Counted from the first letter of the stretch, positions 17,573 to 25,255 are shown. The stretch: 46,098 bases of DNA from Acidimicrobiia bacterium (GCA_016215655.1 JACRIT010000076.1:1-46098), one strand, 5' to 3'. Made by a program: numbers and translations. Notes: generated by a model not told the origin, from the sequence alone.

Positions 17573-17581
17573 TTATCCACA
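17573..17581 (+). promoter_or_regulatory. Single perfect DnaA-box sequence
   Basis: TTATCCACA is an exact match to the bacterial DnaA box. It is alone, with no cluster or AT-rich element nearby, so it is not an origin; it could be chance, a titration site or a regulatory site. Confidence 0.3.
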
Positions 17582-17719
17582 GGATGGCGGGCGACCTTGC
17601 GAGGGCTCAGGGGGTTCCTGCCTTGGGGATGCTTTCGAGCGACAGGAATATGGCGGGGTGCCGCCAACACGTGGCAGGGACGAGAACTACACGCGTGATG
17701 TACAACTTGCCTCGTACAG

Positions 17720-17760
17720 CACTCGCATCAGCGAGTGAACGCACTCCCCGAGAGGGGAGT
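17720..17760 (+). promoter_or_regulatory. Two adjacent hairpins in the leader of the basic peptide gene
   Basis: CACTCGC/GCGAGTG (17720-17726 with 17731-17737, loop ATCA) is followed by ACTCCCC/GGGGAGT (17743-17749 with 17754-17760, loop GAGA, a GNRA tetraloop). They end 17 bases before ATG 17778, just ahead of the GAGAGGGA ribosome site. They could stabilise the mRNA or tune access to the ribosome site. Confidence 0.5.
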
Positions 17761-17777
17761 AGATGAGAGGGAATGTC

Positions 17778-17864
17778 ATGGCGACTGCCAAGAAGAAGCC
17801 CGCTGCCAAGAAGACCGCTGCCAAGAAGCCTGCGGCCAAGAAGCCGGCGGCGAAGAAGAAGTAG
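17778..17864 (+). CDS. 28-residue Lys/Ala/Pro-rich basic peptide
   Basis: The gene encodes a peptide beginning MATAKKKPAAKK and made of AAKKT/P repeats, with twelve lysines, no acidic residues and a KKK end. It resembles the free-standing C-terminal tail of actinobacterial HU or histone H1-like proteins, which bind DNA non-specifically, but the folded HU domain is absent. Support for a real gene comes from the purine-rich GAGAGGGA site before ATG 17778, two leader hairpins, a stop at 17862 and a 14-pair hairpin 18 bases later. A nucleoid or RNA-binding polycation is the simplest reading. The 274 bases between it and the LuxR gene hold only the sites listed here. Confidence 0.65.
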   Translation: MATAKKKPAAKKTAAKKPAAKKPAAKKK

Positions 17865-17872
17865 CGTTTTTC

Positions 17873-17918
17873 AACGCAACTTGACGGAGGGCGGGCTCTG
17901 CCCGCCCTCCGTCGCGTT
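17873..17918 (+). terminator. Strong hairpin after the basic peptide gene
   Basis: Bases 17883-17896 pair perfectly with 17900-17913 (14 pairs, three-base loop TCT). AACGC at 17873-17877 can add five pairs with GCGTT at 17914-17918 across a bulge. The T-rich run lies before, not after, the stem. Confidence 0.75.
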
Positions 17919-17928
17919 CGGACCAGAT

Positions 17929-17940
17929 TCCAGATCTGGA
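17929..17940. repeat. 12-base perfect palindrome TCCAGATCTGGA
   Basis: The palindrome TCCAGATCTGGA lies between the peptide terminator and the next heptamer array and shares the CAGATC/CATCTG vocabulary of that array. It may be an operator or simply part of the repeat tract. Confidence 0.4.
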
Positions 17941-17953
17941 GTCCTCGCTAGAA

Positions 17954-17995
17954 GCATCAGGCATCTGGCATCTGGCATCTTGCACCTGATACCTT
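17954..17995. repeat. Six-unit heptamer array running into a promoter
   Basis: The units are GCATCAG, GCATCTG, GCATCTG, GCATCTT, GCACCTG and ATACCTT. The last unit contains TACCTT, the probable -10 box of the flavoprotein gene. Confidence 0.8.
17990..17995 (+). promoter_or_regulatory. Probable leaderless -10 box for the flavoprotein gene
   Basis: TACCTT lies six bases before ATG 18002 with no ribosome site. It is also the end of the heptamer array. Confidence 0.45.
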
Positions 17996-18001
17996 CCGTC
18001 G

Positions 18002-19372
18002 ATGCCCGCAGGGTCACCGGCGCGTTCCATCTCCTTCTGGATGAGCCAGATCACGCGACGAGACCGCCCTCCGCTTCCAGGAGATCGTGATGTCGACGTG
18101 TGCATCCTGGGTGCCGGCTACACGGGCCTGTGGACGGCTCACCACCTCGCCATCGCGGATCGACGGCTTCGCATCGCCATCGTCGAACAGGAGCACGTCG
18201 GGTTTGGCGCCTCGGGCCGCAATGGGGGATGGGCATCCGCCGAGCTGGCAGGGATGGATCGGATGCTCGCCGATCCCAGGACACGCCCGGGGATGGTGCG
18301 CCTCTACCGCCAGATGGTGAAGACGGTCGGCGAGATCGGCGACGCCGTGACCGCGGAAGGGATTGCATGCGGGTACGCCCGCGGCGGCACCGTCATCGCC
18401 GCCACTCGCCCTGCCCACGTCGGCCGCCTGCAGCATTCGGTGGCCATTGCCCGGGACGCCGGTGTGGGGGAGGAAGACGTGCGGTGGCTCGCTCCGAGCG
18501 AGGCCGCCCGCCGTGTGACCCCGTCGCGGCTTCTCGGCGCGCTCTACACGCCCCACTGCGCTGCGGTGGATCCGGCACGGTTGGTGGTTGGGCTGGCAGA
18601 CGCCGTCGAGCGGCGCGGCGTGGCCATCTACGAGCGGACGCCGGGCCGGCCCGTTTCCGGCGGGGTGTGGACTCCGCATGGCTTCATCCGGGCGGAGCGG
18701 GTGATTCAGGCAGCCGAGGCCTATCGCACCCGCTTGACGGGGCAGCGGAGACGGGTGATCCCGGTGTACTCGCTCATGGTGGTGACCCCACCCCTCGCCG
18801 ATGCCACCTGGACCGAGATCGGCCTCGGGGCCCGCGAGACGTTCTCGGATGGCCGCCACCTGATCATCTACGGGCAACGCACCGAGGACGGCCGGATGGC
18901 ATTTGGAGGGCGCGGGGCGCCCTACCACTTCGGCTCGCGCATCGAGGACTCGTACGACCTCGACCAACGGACCTTCGCCTCGATTCGCGCCACGCTCGGC
19001 GACCTCTTTCCTGCATTGGCGGGGGTGGAGATCGAGGGCGAATGGGGAGGGCCCCTCGCCATCGCGCGGGACTGGCGTCCCGCGATCACGGTCGAAGGCG
19101 CGGTGATCACTGCGGGGAGTTACGTGGGCAACGGGGTGGCGGCGGCCCATCTCGCCGGCAAGACGGTGGCGGACCTCGTCCGGGGCGTCGACTCGGAACT
19201 CGTCCACCTTCCCTGGGTCGGTCATCGCTCCCGGCGCTGGGAGCCGGAACCGCTCCGCTGGGCCGGGGTGAATCTGGGTCGCAAACTCACCGAGTCGATC
19301 GATCGGGCCGAAGATGCCGGCAGGAACCCCCGGCTCAGGAACGCGATCTTCCGACGGTTACCGGTGGGGTAG
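18002..19372 (+). CDS. FAD-dependent amine oxidoreductase (DAO family, PuuB-like)
   Basis: The 456-residue protein has a Rossmann FAD site VDVCILGAGYTGLWTAHHLA at about residues 31-50, an acidic residue after the second strand (IVEQEHVGFGASGRNGGW), and a C-terminal FAD-contact region AGSYVGNGVAAAHLAGKTVADL. This pattern, including SISFWMSQ before the Rossmann fold and GFGASGRNGGW, is that of the gamma-glutamylputrescine oxidase/glycine oxidase branch. It probably oxidises an amine with oxygen or another acceptor in the cytoplasm. Its position 1.4 kb from a polyamine importer supports a polyamine-related substrate, but no gamma-glutamylputrescine synthetase (PuuA) is in the window. Confidence 0.78.
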   Translation: MPAGSPARSISFWMSQITRRDRPPLPGDRDVDVCILGAGYTGLWTAHHLAIADRRLRIAIVEQEHVGFGASGRNGGWASAELAGMDRMLADPRTRPGMVRLYRQMVKTVGEIGDAVTAEGIACGYARGGTVIAATRPAHVGRLQHSVAIARDAGVGEEDVRWLAPSEAARRVTPSRLLGALYTPHCAAVDPARLVVGLADAVERRGVAIYERTPGRPVSGGVWTPHGFIRAERVIQAAEAYRTRLTGQRRRVIPVYSLMVVTPPLADATWTEIGLGARETFSDGRHLIIYGQRTEDGRMAFGGRGAPYHFGSRIEDSYDLDQRTFASIRATLGDLFPALAGVEIEGEWGGPLAIARDWRPAITVEGAVITAGSYVGNGVAAAHLAGKTVADLVRGVDSELVHLPWVGHRSRRWEPEPLRWAGVNLGRKLTESIDRAEDAGRNPRLRNAIFRRLPVG

Positions 19373-19414
19373 CGGAAGCCTTTGGCCCCCGGCCCATGGA
19401 CAACCGCTGATGGC

Positions 19415-19437
19415 GTGTGGCCCGCTCACGGCCACAC
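19415..19437. terminator. Hairpin between convergent genes
   Basis: GTGTGGCC at 19415-19422 pairs with GGCCACAC at 19430-19437 over a seven-base loop. It overlaps the last codons of gdhA and could stop transcripts from both sides; there is no T-run. Confidence 0.35.
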
Positions 19438-20766
19438 CCCGCGCGCTTCTGCCGTGGCCTTGGTGCGGCCCACGGCGACCACTGCGGCGGCGATGCGGTA
19501 GTCGGGGTTGCGCAGCGGAGTGGCCCCGGGTCGCATCTCCTGCCAGCGAGCCTGATAGGTGGGCATGCCGGCGATCATCTCGTCGCGCTTGGCGACCACG
19601 GCGTCGGTGGAGCGATAGATGTGCTTGCGCAGGCTCTCGTCGACATGGTCGGCTTCCCACTGCTCGTTCTGCAGGTTCTGCACCCACTCGAAGTACGAGA
19701 CGATGACGCCGCCGGCATTGGCGAGGATGTCGGGGAGCACCGTGATGCCCCGCTCGGCGAGCACGACGTCTGCTCCTGGGGTGGTCGGTCCGTTGGCCGC
19801 CTCGGCCACGAGGGGTGCCTTGATCCGTGCCGCGTTCTCCAGGGTGATCTGGTTCTCCATCGCCGCCGGGATGAGGAGGTCGCACTCGACCTCGAGCGCG
19901 GCGCGGGGATCGCCCTTCGTGGTTCCGGGAGCCCCCACCACGCTCCCGGAAGCGTCCTTGTGGGCGCACACCGCATCCACGTCGAGGCCCTGTGGTGCAA
20001 GCGCACTGCCCCGGGTGTCGGACACGGCGACGATCACCGCCCCGGCATCGCGGTAGATGGTGGCGGCATGCCTTCCCGCATTCCCGAATCCCTGGATCGC
20101 CACCCGGGCTCCGTCGATCGTGGAGCGCTTCGGCAACCGCCCGCTGGCGAGGAACCGCTCGGTGCAGAAGAACACTCCCCGGGCGGTGGCGGTCGAACGG
20201 CCGACGATCCCTCCGAGATCGAGGGGCTTGCCGGTGACCACCGGAAGGCTGTTGGTGCCGCGATGCATCATCGAGTAGGTGTCGTATATCCACGCCATGG
20301 TCTGGGCGTCCGTGTACATGTCCGGAGCCGGAACGTCGGTGTGCGGACCGATGTTGTCGCCGAGGGCAGCGATGAAGCGGCGGGTGATACGACGCCGCTC
20401 CTCGAGGGAGAGCTTCGCGGCGTCACAGGTCACGCCGCCCTTGGCCCCGCCGAAGGGGATGTCGGCGAGGGCGCACTTCCACGTCATCCATGTGGCCAGC
20501 GCCTTGACCTCGTCCTCGTCCACCGAGGGATGGAATCGAATCCCGCCCTTTCCCGGTCCGCGTCCCGTGCTGTGGATGACCCGGTAGCCCTGAAAGGTGC
20601 GAACCAGGCCGTCGTCCATCACCACCGGGAGCGTCACCGTGACGATCTTCTCGGGGGCGAACAACCACTCCGCCATTCCCTTCCACCCAACAAGGCTGTC
20701 GACATAGGGAAGGGCGTTGTCGAACTGGGTGCGGGCAATGGCGTGAGGGTTGAGATCTTCGGCCAT
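19426..20766 (-). CDS. Glu/Leu/Phe/Val dehydrogenase, probable glutamate dehydrogenase
   Basis: The 446-residue protein interconverts glutamate and 2-oxoglutarate with ammonia using NAD(P). Family features are GPGKGGIRFHPSV, the catalytic-lysine motif DIPFGGAKGGV, PAPDMYTD, the dinucleotide-binding RVAIQGFGNAGRHAA, LIPAAMENQI and AEAANGPTTPGAD. The length and sequence style fit the GdhB/RocG branch, although leucine or valine dehydrogenases are more distant options. ATG 20766 is preceded on the minus strand by CCGGAGGAACCC, a clear ribosome site, and is chosen over ATGs at 20790 and 20838. It may feed nitrogen from polyamine or tyrosine breakdown into glutamate metabolism, which is inference. 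Confidence 0.87.
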   Translation of the reverse strand: MAEDLNPHAIARTQFDNALPYVDSLVGWKGMAEWLFAPEKIVTVTLPVVMDDGLVRTFQGYRVIHSTGRGPGKGGIRFHPSVDEDEVKALATWMTWKCALADIPFGGAKGGVTCDAAKLSLEERRRITRRFIAALGDNIGPHTDVPAPDMYTDAQTMAWIYDTYSMMHRGTNSLPVVTGKPLDLGGIVGRSTATARGVFFCTERFLASGRLPKRSTIDGARVAIQGFGNAGRHAATIYRDAGAVIVAVSDTRGSALAPQGLDVDAVCAHKDASGSVVGAPGTTKGDPRAALEVECDLLIPAAMENQITLENAARIKAPLVAEAANGPTTPGADVVLAERGITVLPDILANAGGVIVSYFEWVQNLQNEQWEADHVDESLRKHIYRSTDAVVAKRDEMIAGMPTYQARWQEMRPGATPLRNPDYRIAAAVVAVGRTKATAEARGVWP

Positions 20767-20841
20767 GGGTTCCTCCGGTTCGGTATGCATGCTCGATCGT
20801 GGCGACCGCCGGCGGGGCCGGCCAGGGGCATCGGTCACGGG

Positions 20842-22053
20842 CTAGCCGGGGGCCGTCCCGATTCCGACCCGAAGCGGCAGGCTGTCGACGCCGTGAAAGA
20901 CCAGGCTGGCGGTGCGGGGCGGCTCGGCGACCGCCGGTGTGAGGGTTCCGAACCGCCGGGAGAGCGCCCCGAAGACCTCCTCGAGCTCCACCCGGGCGAG
21001 GGGGGCGCCGAGGCAGAAGTGGGTGCCCAGGCCGAAGGCGACATGGGGGTTGTCGGCCCGTGCCGGATCGATCCGGTCGGGATCCGGGAAGACCGCCGGG
21101 TCGCGATTGGCTGCGGCGAAGAGCAACCCGACCTTGTCGCCCTGGCGCAGTGGGACACCGGCGACATCGAGATCCTCGAGCACCCAGCGCTCGAACATGT
21201 GCAGGGGCGGGTCCCAGCGCAGCAGCTCGTCGGTGAGCGTGGGGAGGAGGCCGGGATCGGCACGGACCGCGGCGAGGACCTCGGGGTAGCGGGCCATGGC
21301 GAGGATGCCGTTGCCGATGGCGTGCACCGTCGCCTCGTGCCCGGCGTTGAGGATGAGGATGCAGGTGGCGATGAGGTCGTCATCGGGCAGACCGACGGTG
21401 CCGACGAGCTCCGAGATGAGGTCGGTGCCGGGTTCGGCGCGGCGAGCCAGCACCAACTCGCGCAGGTAGGCGGCGAACTCGCCGACGGCACGTTCGGCGG
21501 CCTGTTCCTCTGCAGGGGTGACATTGAGGTCGAACACCCGGACGATGGCGTGCGACCAGTCGAGGAGTTGCTGACGGTGATCTCGGGGGACCCCCATCAT
21601 GTCTGAGATGACCGCCACCGGCACCGGTGCGGCGAAGTCGGCGATGGCGTCGAACTCCTCGCGGCCCGCCAGGGCGTCGAGCAGATCCGCGGCGATGGCG
21701 CCGATCGACTCCCGCTTCACCTCGGCCCGGCTTTTCGTGAAGGCCCGGTTGACCGCCGATCGGATCCGGGTGTGCTCCGGAGGCTCGAGATCGATGAATG
21801 AGCCGCGCACCATGCGATACCACTGAGGCAGGTGCTCGGGATAGGTGCGGCGATCGACCTGATCGAGGGGCAGCACGTGGCGGATGTCGCGCCCGAAGCG
21901 GCGATCCCGGAGGATGGCGGTGACATCGCGGTGGCGGGAGAAGAACGTAAGCCCCCACCGCTCGTCGTAGAACGGGCCCTCGTCGCGGAGCCGGGCATAG
22001 GTGGGATAGGGGTCGCGGACGAATTCGGGGTCGTAGGCGTCGAAGCCGGTCAC
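20842..22053 (-). CDS. Cytochrome P450
   Basis: The 403-residue haem monooxygenase has an I-helix NAGHEATVHAIGNGILAM, the ExxR motif DELLRWDPP, the PERF-like FPDPDRIDPAR and the haem-thiolate loop AFGLGTHFCLGAPLARVELE with the ligand Cys. It has no N-terminal membrane anchor, so it is a soluble bacterial class I type needing a ferredoxin or flavodoxin, none of which is adjacent. The GTG start at 22053 is supported by TAGTGT seven bases upstream. It lies in line between the CoA-binding and gdh genes but probably has its own promoter. The substrate is unknown. Confidence 0.9.
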   Translation of the reverse strand: MTGFDAYDPEFVRDPYPTYARLRDEGPFYDERWGLTFFSRHRDVTAILRDRRFGRDIRHVLPLDQVDRRTYPEHLPQWYRMVRGSFIDLEPPEHTRIRSAVNRAFTKSRAEVKRESIGAIAADLLDALAGREEFDAIADFAAPVPVAVISDMMGVPRDHRQQLLDWSHAIVRVFDLNVTPAEEQAAERAVGEFAAYLRELVLARRAEPGTDLISELVGTVGLPDDDLIATCILILNAGHEATVHAIGNGILAMARYPEVLAAVRADPGLLPTLTDELLRWDPPLHMFERWVLEDLDVAGVPLRQGDKVGLLFAAANRDPAVFPDPDRIDPARADNPHVAFGLGTHFCLGAPLARVELEEVFGALSRRFGTLTPAVAEPPRTASLVFHGVDSLPLRVGIGTAPG

Positions 22054-22060
22054 GCCGCCG

Positions 22061-22066
22061 ACACTA
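22061..22066 (-). promoter_or_regulatory. Probable leaderless -10 box for the P450 gene
   Basis: Minus-strand TAGTGT lies seven bases before GTG 22053. Its first three bases are the TAG stop codon of the upstream CoA-binding gene. Confidence 0.45.
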
Positions 22067-22471
22067 CCCGGCGGCGGGTCGACGGGTGAGGGGCGCAACC
22101 ATGATGCAGGCATCGACCAGGGCATCGAGGTCGCCGCGCTCCAGTCGATTCCGGACCGCCTCGTCGGCAGCGCCGGGCTGGATCCACACCGTGGTGAAGC
22201 CGAGGCGGGCACAGTCGTCGAGGACCGCCAGGGTGCGGGCCGGCGGGACCACGATGTTGACGATGGTCGGTGGCTCGGGGAGGTCGGCCAGGCTGCGCCA
22301 GCAGGGATCTCCGGCGACCGAATCGCGGTAGGGGTTCACCGCCCGCACCTTGACGCCCTTGGCGCGGAGGTCGCGGTAGATGATGCTCCCGAACTTCTCC
22401 TCGCGGTCGGTGGCCCCGACGACCGCGACCACGGTCTCGGGCCGATCGAGGAGAGCGACGATGTCTTGCAC
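22064..22471 (-). CDS. CoA-binding domain protein (YccU-like)
   Basis: This 135-residue single-domain Rossmann-fold protein has VAVVGATDREEKFGSIIYRDL near the N terminus, VRAVNPYRDS, a central VNIVVPPARTLAVLDDCARLG and VWIQPGAADEAV, all typical of the stand-alone CoA-binding (YccU/PF13380-type) family. The biochemical role of the family is poorly defined; CoA or nucleotide binding is inferred from the fold shared with succinyl-CoA synthetase. The start is GTG 22471 with GGAGGGG just upstream. It is divergent from the haem importer operon by 56 bases. Confidence 0.83.
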   Translation of the reverse strand: MQDIVALLDRPETVVAVVGATDREEKFGSIIYRDLRAKGVKVRAVNPYRDSVAGDPCWRSLADLPEPPTIVNIVVPPARTLAVLDDCARLGFTTVWIQPGAADEAVRNRLERGDLDALVDACIMVAPLTRRPAAG

Positions 22472-22514
22472 GGCAGCCCCTCCGAGCCGACTTCGCGTCG
22501 GCCGTTGCTGCCGA

Positions 22515-22520
22515 TACCGT
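22515..22520 (+). promoter_or_regulatory. Probable leaderless -10 box for the haem importer operon
   Basis: TACCGT lies seven bases before ATG 22528, with no ribosome site. No inverted repeat resembling an iron box is evident in the 56-base gap. Confidence 0.45.
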
Positions 22521-22527
22521 ACCCGTC

Positions 22528-23463
22528 ATGCGCGTGCGTGCCATCATCTCGCTGGTCTTTGTCGTCGCCGCCTGTGGTGCCGAACCCGGTCCGGCGGCGA
22601 CCCCGGTCACCACTCCGGGCCTGCCCGTCACCTATGTCGGTGCCGACGGGGTCTCGACGACCGTCACCGACCTCGCCCGGATCGTGAGTTTCAGCGGCGA
22701 CTACTCCGAGATCATCTTCGCACTGGGGCTCGGCGACAACCTCGTCGGCGTCGATCTGAGCTCGGTGTTCCCGCCCGACGAGATGCGGGCCAAGCCGAAG
22801 ATCGGTGTCGAGTTCCGCCTCCTCGCCGAGCCGATCCTGGTGCTCGACCCGACGCTGGCGATCGGCGACCTCGATGCCTCGCCCTCCACCGCCGTCGAAC
22901 AGGTGCGCGGCGCCGGAGTCCCCGTGGTGATCCTGCCGCGGTACGAGGGCCTCGATGCCCCCGGTCGCAAGATTCGCGCCGTGGCCGGCGTGCTCGGCCT
23001 CGCCGAGGAGGGTGAGGCCCTGGCGGAACAGGTCGAGGCCGAGATCGCCGCTGCCCTGGCACTCGCCGAGACCACCACGAGCCGCCCCCGGGTGGCGGTG
23101 GTGTATGTCGCCAGCAGCGACACCGTGCTGCTCCTGGCGGGCAACACGGTATTCACCGGGGTCCTCGACGCGCTCGGGGCCATCGACGTCGGCCCGGATG
23201 CGGGGGTCGATGGATTCGTTCCTCTCACCGCCGAGGCGATCGTCGCTGCGGCGCCGGACGTGATCATCACCGCGCAGCGCGGGTTCGAGGGTCTGGATGG
23301 GCTCGAAGGGTTCCTGGCGCTGCCCGGGCTGGCGCAGACCCCGGCGGGGCAGGCCGGACGCGTCCTCGTGTATGAGGATCTCTATCTGTTGGGCATGGGG
23401 CCGCGCACCGGCCAGCTTGCCGAGGATCTGGTGCGCGACCTCCATCCGGAGCTCGGGGGGTGA
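22528..23463 (+). CDS. hmuT: Haem/iron-chelate ABC transporter binding lipoprotein
   Basis: The 311-residue product starts with a lipoprotein signal (MRVRAIISLVFVVAAC, lipobox VAAC, mature Cys16). The periplasmic-binding fold of the BtuF/HmuT cluster is shown by RIVSFSGDYSEIIFALGLGD, PTLAIGD, GVPVVILPRY and the end LAQTPAGQAGRVLVYEDLY then GMGPRTGQLAEDL. The last region is characteristic of haemin-binding HmuT proteins. A Thr/Pro-rich linker follows the lipid anchor. It opens a three-gene importer operon with one-codon overlaps. Haem is the favoured ligand; other iron chelates or cobalamin remain possible. Confidence 0.83.
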   Translation: MRVRAIISLVFVVAACGAEPGPAATPVTTPGLPVTYVGADGVSTTVTDLARIVSFSGDYSEIIFALGLGDNLVGVDLSSVFPPDEMRAKPKIGVEFRLLAEPILVLDPTLAIGDLDASPSTAVEQVRGAGVPVVILPRYEGLDAPGRKIRAVAGVLGLAEEGEALAEQVEAEIAAALALAETTTSRPRVAVVYVASSDTVLLLAGNTVFTGVLDALGAIDVGPDAGVDGFVPLTAEAIVAAAPDVIITAQRGFEGLDGLEGFLALPGLAQTPAGQAGRVLVYEDLYLLGMGPRTGQLAEDLVRDLHPELGG

Positions 23464-24497
23464 CCAGCCGGCTGCGACCAGCGCTGCTCGTCGCCGGCCT
23501 CGGCGTGGCGCTTGCCGGGGTCACGGTGGTGGCATTGGGGTCGGGGGCGGTTCGCATCGCCCCGGGCGACGTCGTATCCATCCTGCTCCATCACGCCGGC
23601 ATCGGCGACGGGGGCGGGGCCGGCGACACCTCCGATGCGGTGTTGTGGTCCATCCGGCTGCCGCGCGTGGTGCTCGGAGTCGCTGTCGGCGCCGGCTTGG
23701 CCGTGGCGGGTGCGGCCCTGCAGGGAATCTTCCGGAATCCCCTTGCCGACCCGCAGCTCATCGGCATCTCCAGCGGTGCGGCCGCCGGTTCGGCGATCGG
23801 CGTCCTTGCCCTCGAGTCGGCCATTGGCGGGATCGCCGGATCGATCGGAGCCTTTGCCGGCGGCCTGGCCGCCGGTGCCGCGGTGTACTCGCTGGCGCGC
23901 CACCGCGGCAGGACCGAGGTGGTGACCCTGGTGCTAGCGGGGATCGCGGTGGCCGCCGTCGGCGGTGCCCTGGCCGGATTCCTCAGCGTGATCGCAGATG
24001 ACCCGCGCCTCGGGTCACCGCTCTTCTACTCGCTCGGGGGTCTCGGCGTCGCCACCTGGCGGCTTGTGGGTCTCACCGTGCCCTTCATCGCCATCGGGGT
24101 GCTGGCACTGCCGCGGTTTGCCCGCCGCCTCGATCTGATCCTGCTCGGCGAGCGCGAGGCAGCCCATCTCGGTGTCGACGTCGAGCAGCTGCGGCGACGG
24201 GTCCTGGTGCTCGTCACCATCGTCGTGGGGGCGTCGGTGGCGGCCGCCGGGGTGATCGGATTCGTGGGGCTGCTCGTGCCCCACGCGGTCCGGCTCGTGG
24301 CGGGCCCGGGGCACCGCATCGTGCTTCCGGCGAGCGCCCTCGGCGGGGCGGTGCTCGTCGTGGCTGCCGACACCGTGGCCCGCACCGTCGCCCTGCCCCT
24401 CGAGGTGCCGGTGGGCCTGCTCACCGCCCTGGCCGGCGGTCCGCTCTTCCTGTGGCTGCTGCGGCGCACCCGCAGCGAGCACGGAGGCTGGGGATGA
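23460..24497 (+). CDS. hmuU: Haem/iron-chelate ABC transporter permease (FecCD family)
   Basis: The 345-residue integral membrane protein has about ten hydrophobic segments and the FecCD signatures RLPRVVLGVAVGAGLAVAGA, LQGIFRNPLADPQLIGISSG and GFVGLLVPHAVRL (the loop contacting the ATPase). It starts at GTG 23460, overlapping the hmuT stop (GTGA). The PLADPQLIGISSG form is common in haem permeases. Confidence 0.88.
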   Translation: MTSRLRPALLVAGLGVALAGVTVVALGSGAVRIAPGDVVSILLHHAGIGDGGGAGDTSDAVLWSIRLPRVVLGVAVGAGLAVAGAALQGIFRNPLADPQLIGISSGAAAGSAIGVLALESAIGGIAGSIGAFAGGLAAGAAVYSLARHRGRTEVVTLVLAGIAVAAVGGALAGFLSVIADDPRLGSPLFYSLGGLGVATWRLVGLTVPFIAIGVLALPRFARRLDLILLGEREAAHLGVDVEQLRRRVLVLVTIVVGASVAAAGVIGFVGLLVPHAVRLVAGPGHRIVLPASALGGAVLVVAADTVARTVALPLEVPVGLLTALAGGPLFLWLLRRTRSEHGGWG

Positions 24498-25255
24498 GCG
24501 CGGGCGTCACCGGTCGCGGCCTCGGATTCGAGGTCGAGGGTCGAGCGCTGCTCGCCGGTGTCGATGTCGATGCTGCGCCGGGCGAGGTCCTCGGCATCCT
24601 CGGCCCCAATGGTGCCGGCAAGACCACGCTGCTTCGGGTGCTCTCCGGGGAATGGACGCCCACGTCGGGGACCGTCGAGCTGCTCGGGCGCCCCCTCGCT
24701 GCCATGTCCTCGATCGAACGGGCCCGGGTGCGGGCAGTGCTCCCGCAGCACACCGTGCTGGCCTTCGCATTCCGCTGTCTCGATGTGGTGCTCATGGGCC
24801 GGTACGCGGCGACCTCTGGCGACGATGCCGCCGTGGCACGGCGATCGATGGCGACGACCGACTCGGGCCACCTCGCCGATCGCACCTATCCCACGCTGAG
24901 CGGCGGCGAACAGACCCGGGTGAGTCTTGCCCGAGTCCTCGCCCAGGAGACCCCGGTGCTCTTTCTCGACGAGCCCACGGCGAGTCTCGATCTGCGCCAC
25001 CAGGAACTGGTGATGCGCACGCTGCGCGGCCTGGCGGATCGTGGCGCCGTCGTGGTGGCGGCGTTGCACGATCTCAACGTCGCCGCCCGATTCGCCGATC
25101 GGGTGGCTCTCCTCGCCGAGGGGAGGCTCCATGCCATCGGCGCCACGGCGACCGTCCTCACCGGGCCGATCGTCGAGGCGGTCTACGGCCAGCGGGTCAC
25201 GGTCGTCCCGCACCCGGTGCTGGGCTCGCCGCTGATCCTTCCCCACGATCGCTGA
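24494..25255 (+). CDS. hmuV: Haem/iron-chelate ABC transporter ATPase
   Basis: The 253-residue ATPase has Walker A GPNGAGKTTLL, signature LSGGEQTRVSLARVLAQ, Walker B VLFLDEPTASLDLRHQE and H-loop AALHDLNVAARFAD. The start at ATG 24494 overlaps the permease stop (ATGA). LARVLAQE and the PTSGTVELLGRPLAAMS segment are close to HmuV proteins. Its 3' end overlaps the convergent small membrane protein gene by 59 bases. Confidence 0.88.
   Translation: MSAGVTGRGLGFEVEGRALLAGVDVDAAPGEVLGILGPNGAGKTTLLRVLSGEWTPTSGTVELLGRPLAAMSSIERARVRAVLPQHTVLAFAFRCLDVVLMGRYAATSGDDAAVARRSMATTDSGHLADRTYPTLSGGEQTRVSLARVLAQETPVLFLDEPTASLDLRHQELVMRTLRGLADRGAVVVAALHDLNVAARFADRVALLAEGRLHAIGATATVLTGPIVEAVYGQRVTVVPHPVLGSPLILPHDR

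Noticed and set aside
17573-17760. Origin of replication
   Set aside because: There is one DnaA box, no AT-rich unwinding element and no dnaA or dnaN nearby.
17530-17766. A 78-codon plus-strand frame upstream of the basic peptide
   Set aside because: It covers the leader hairpins, has no ribosome site or recognisable domain, and would overlap the probable promoter of the peptide gene.
19417-21606. A 729-codon plus-strand open frame
   Set aside because: It is the complement of glutamate dehydrogenase and P450 genes with clear active-site motifs; GC-rich DNA often leaves such shadow frames open.
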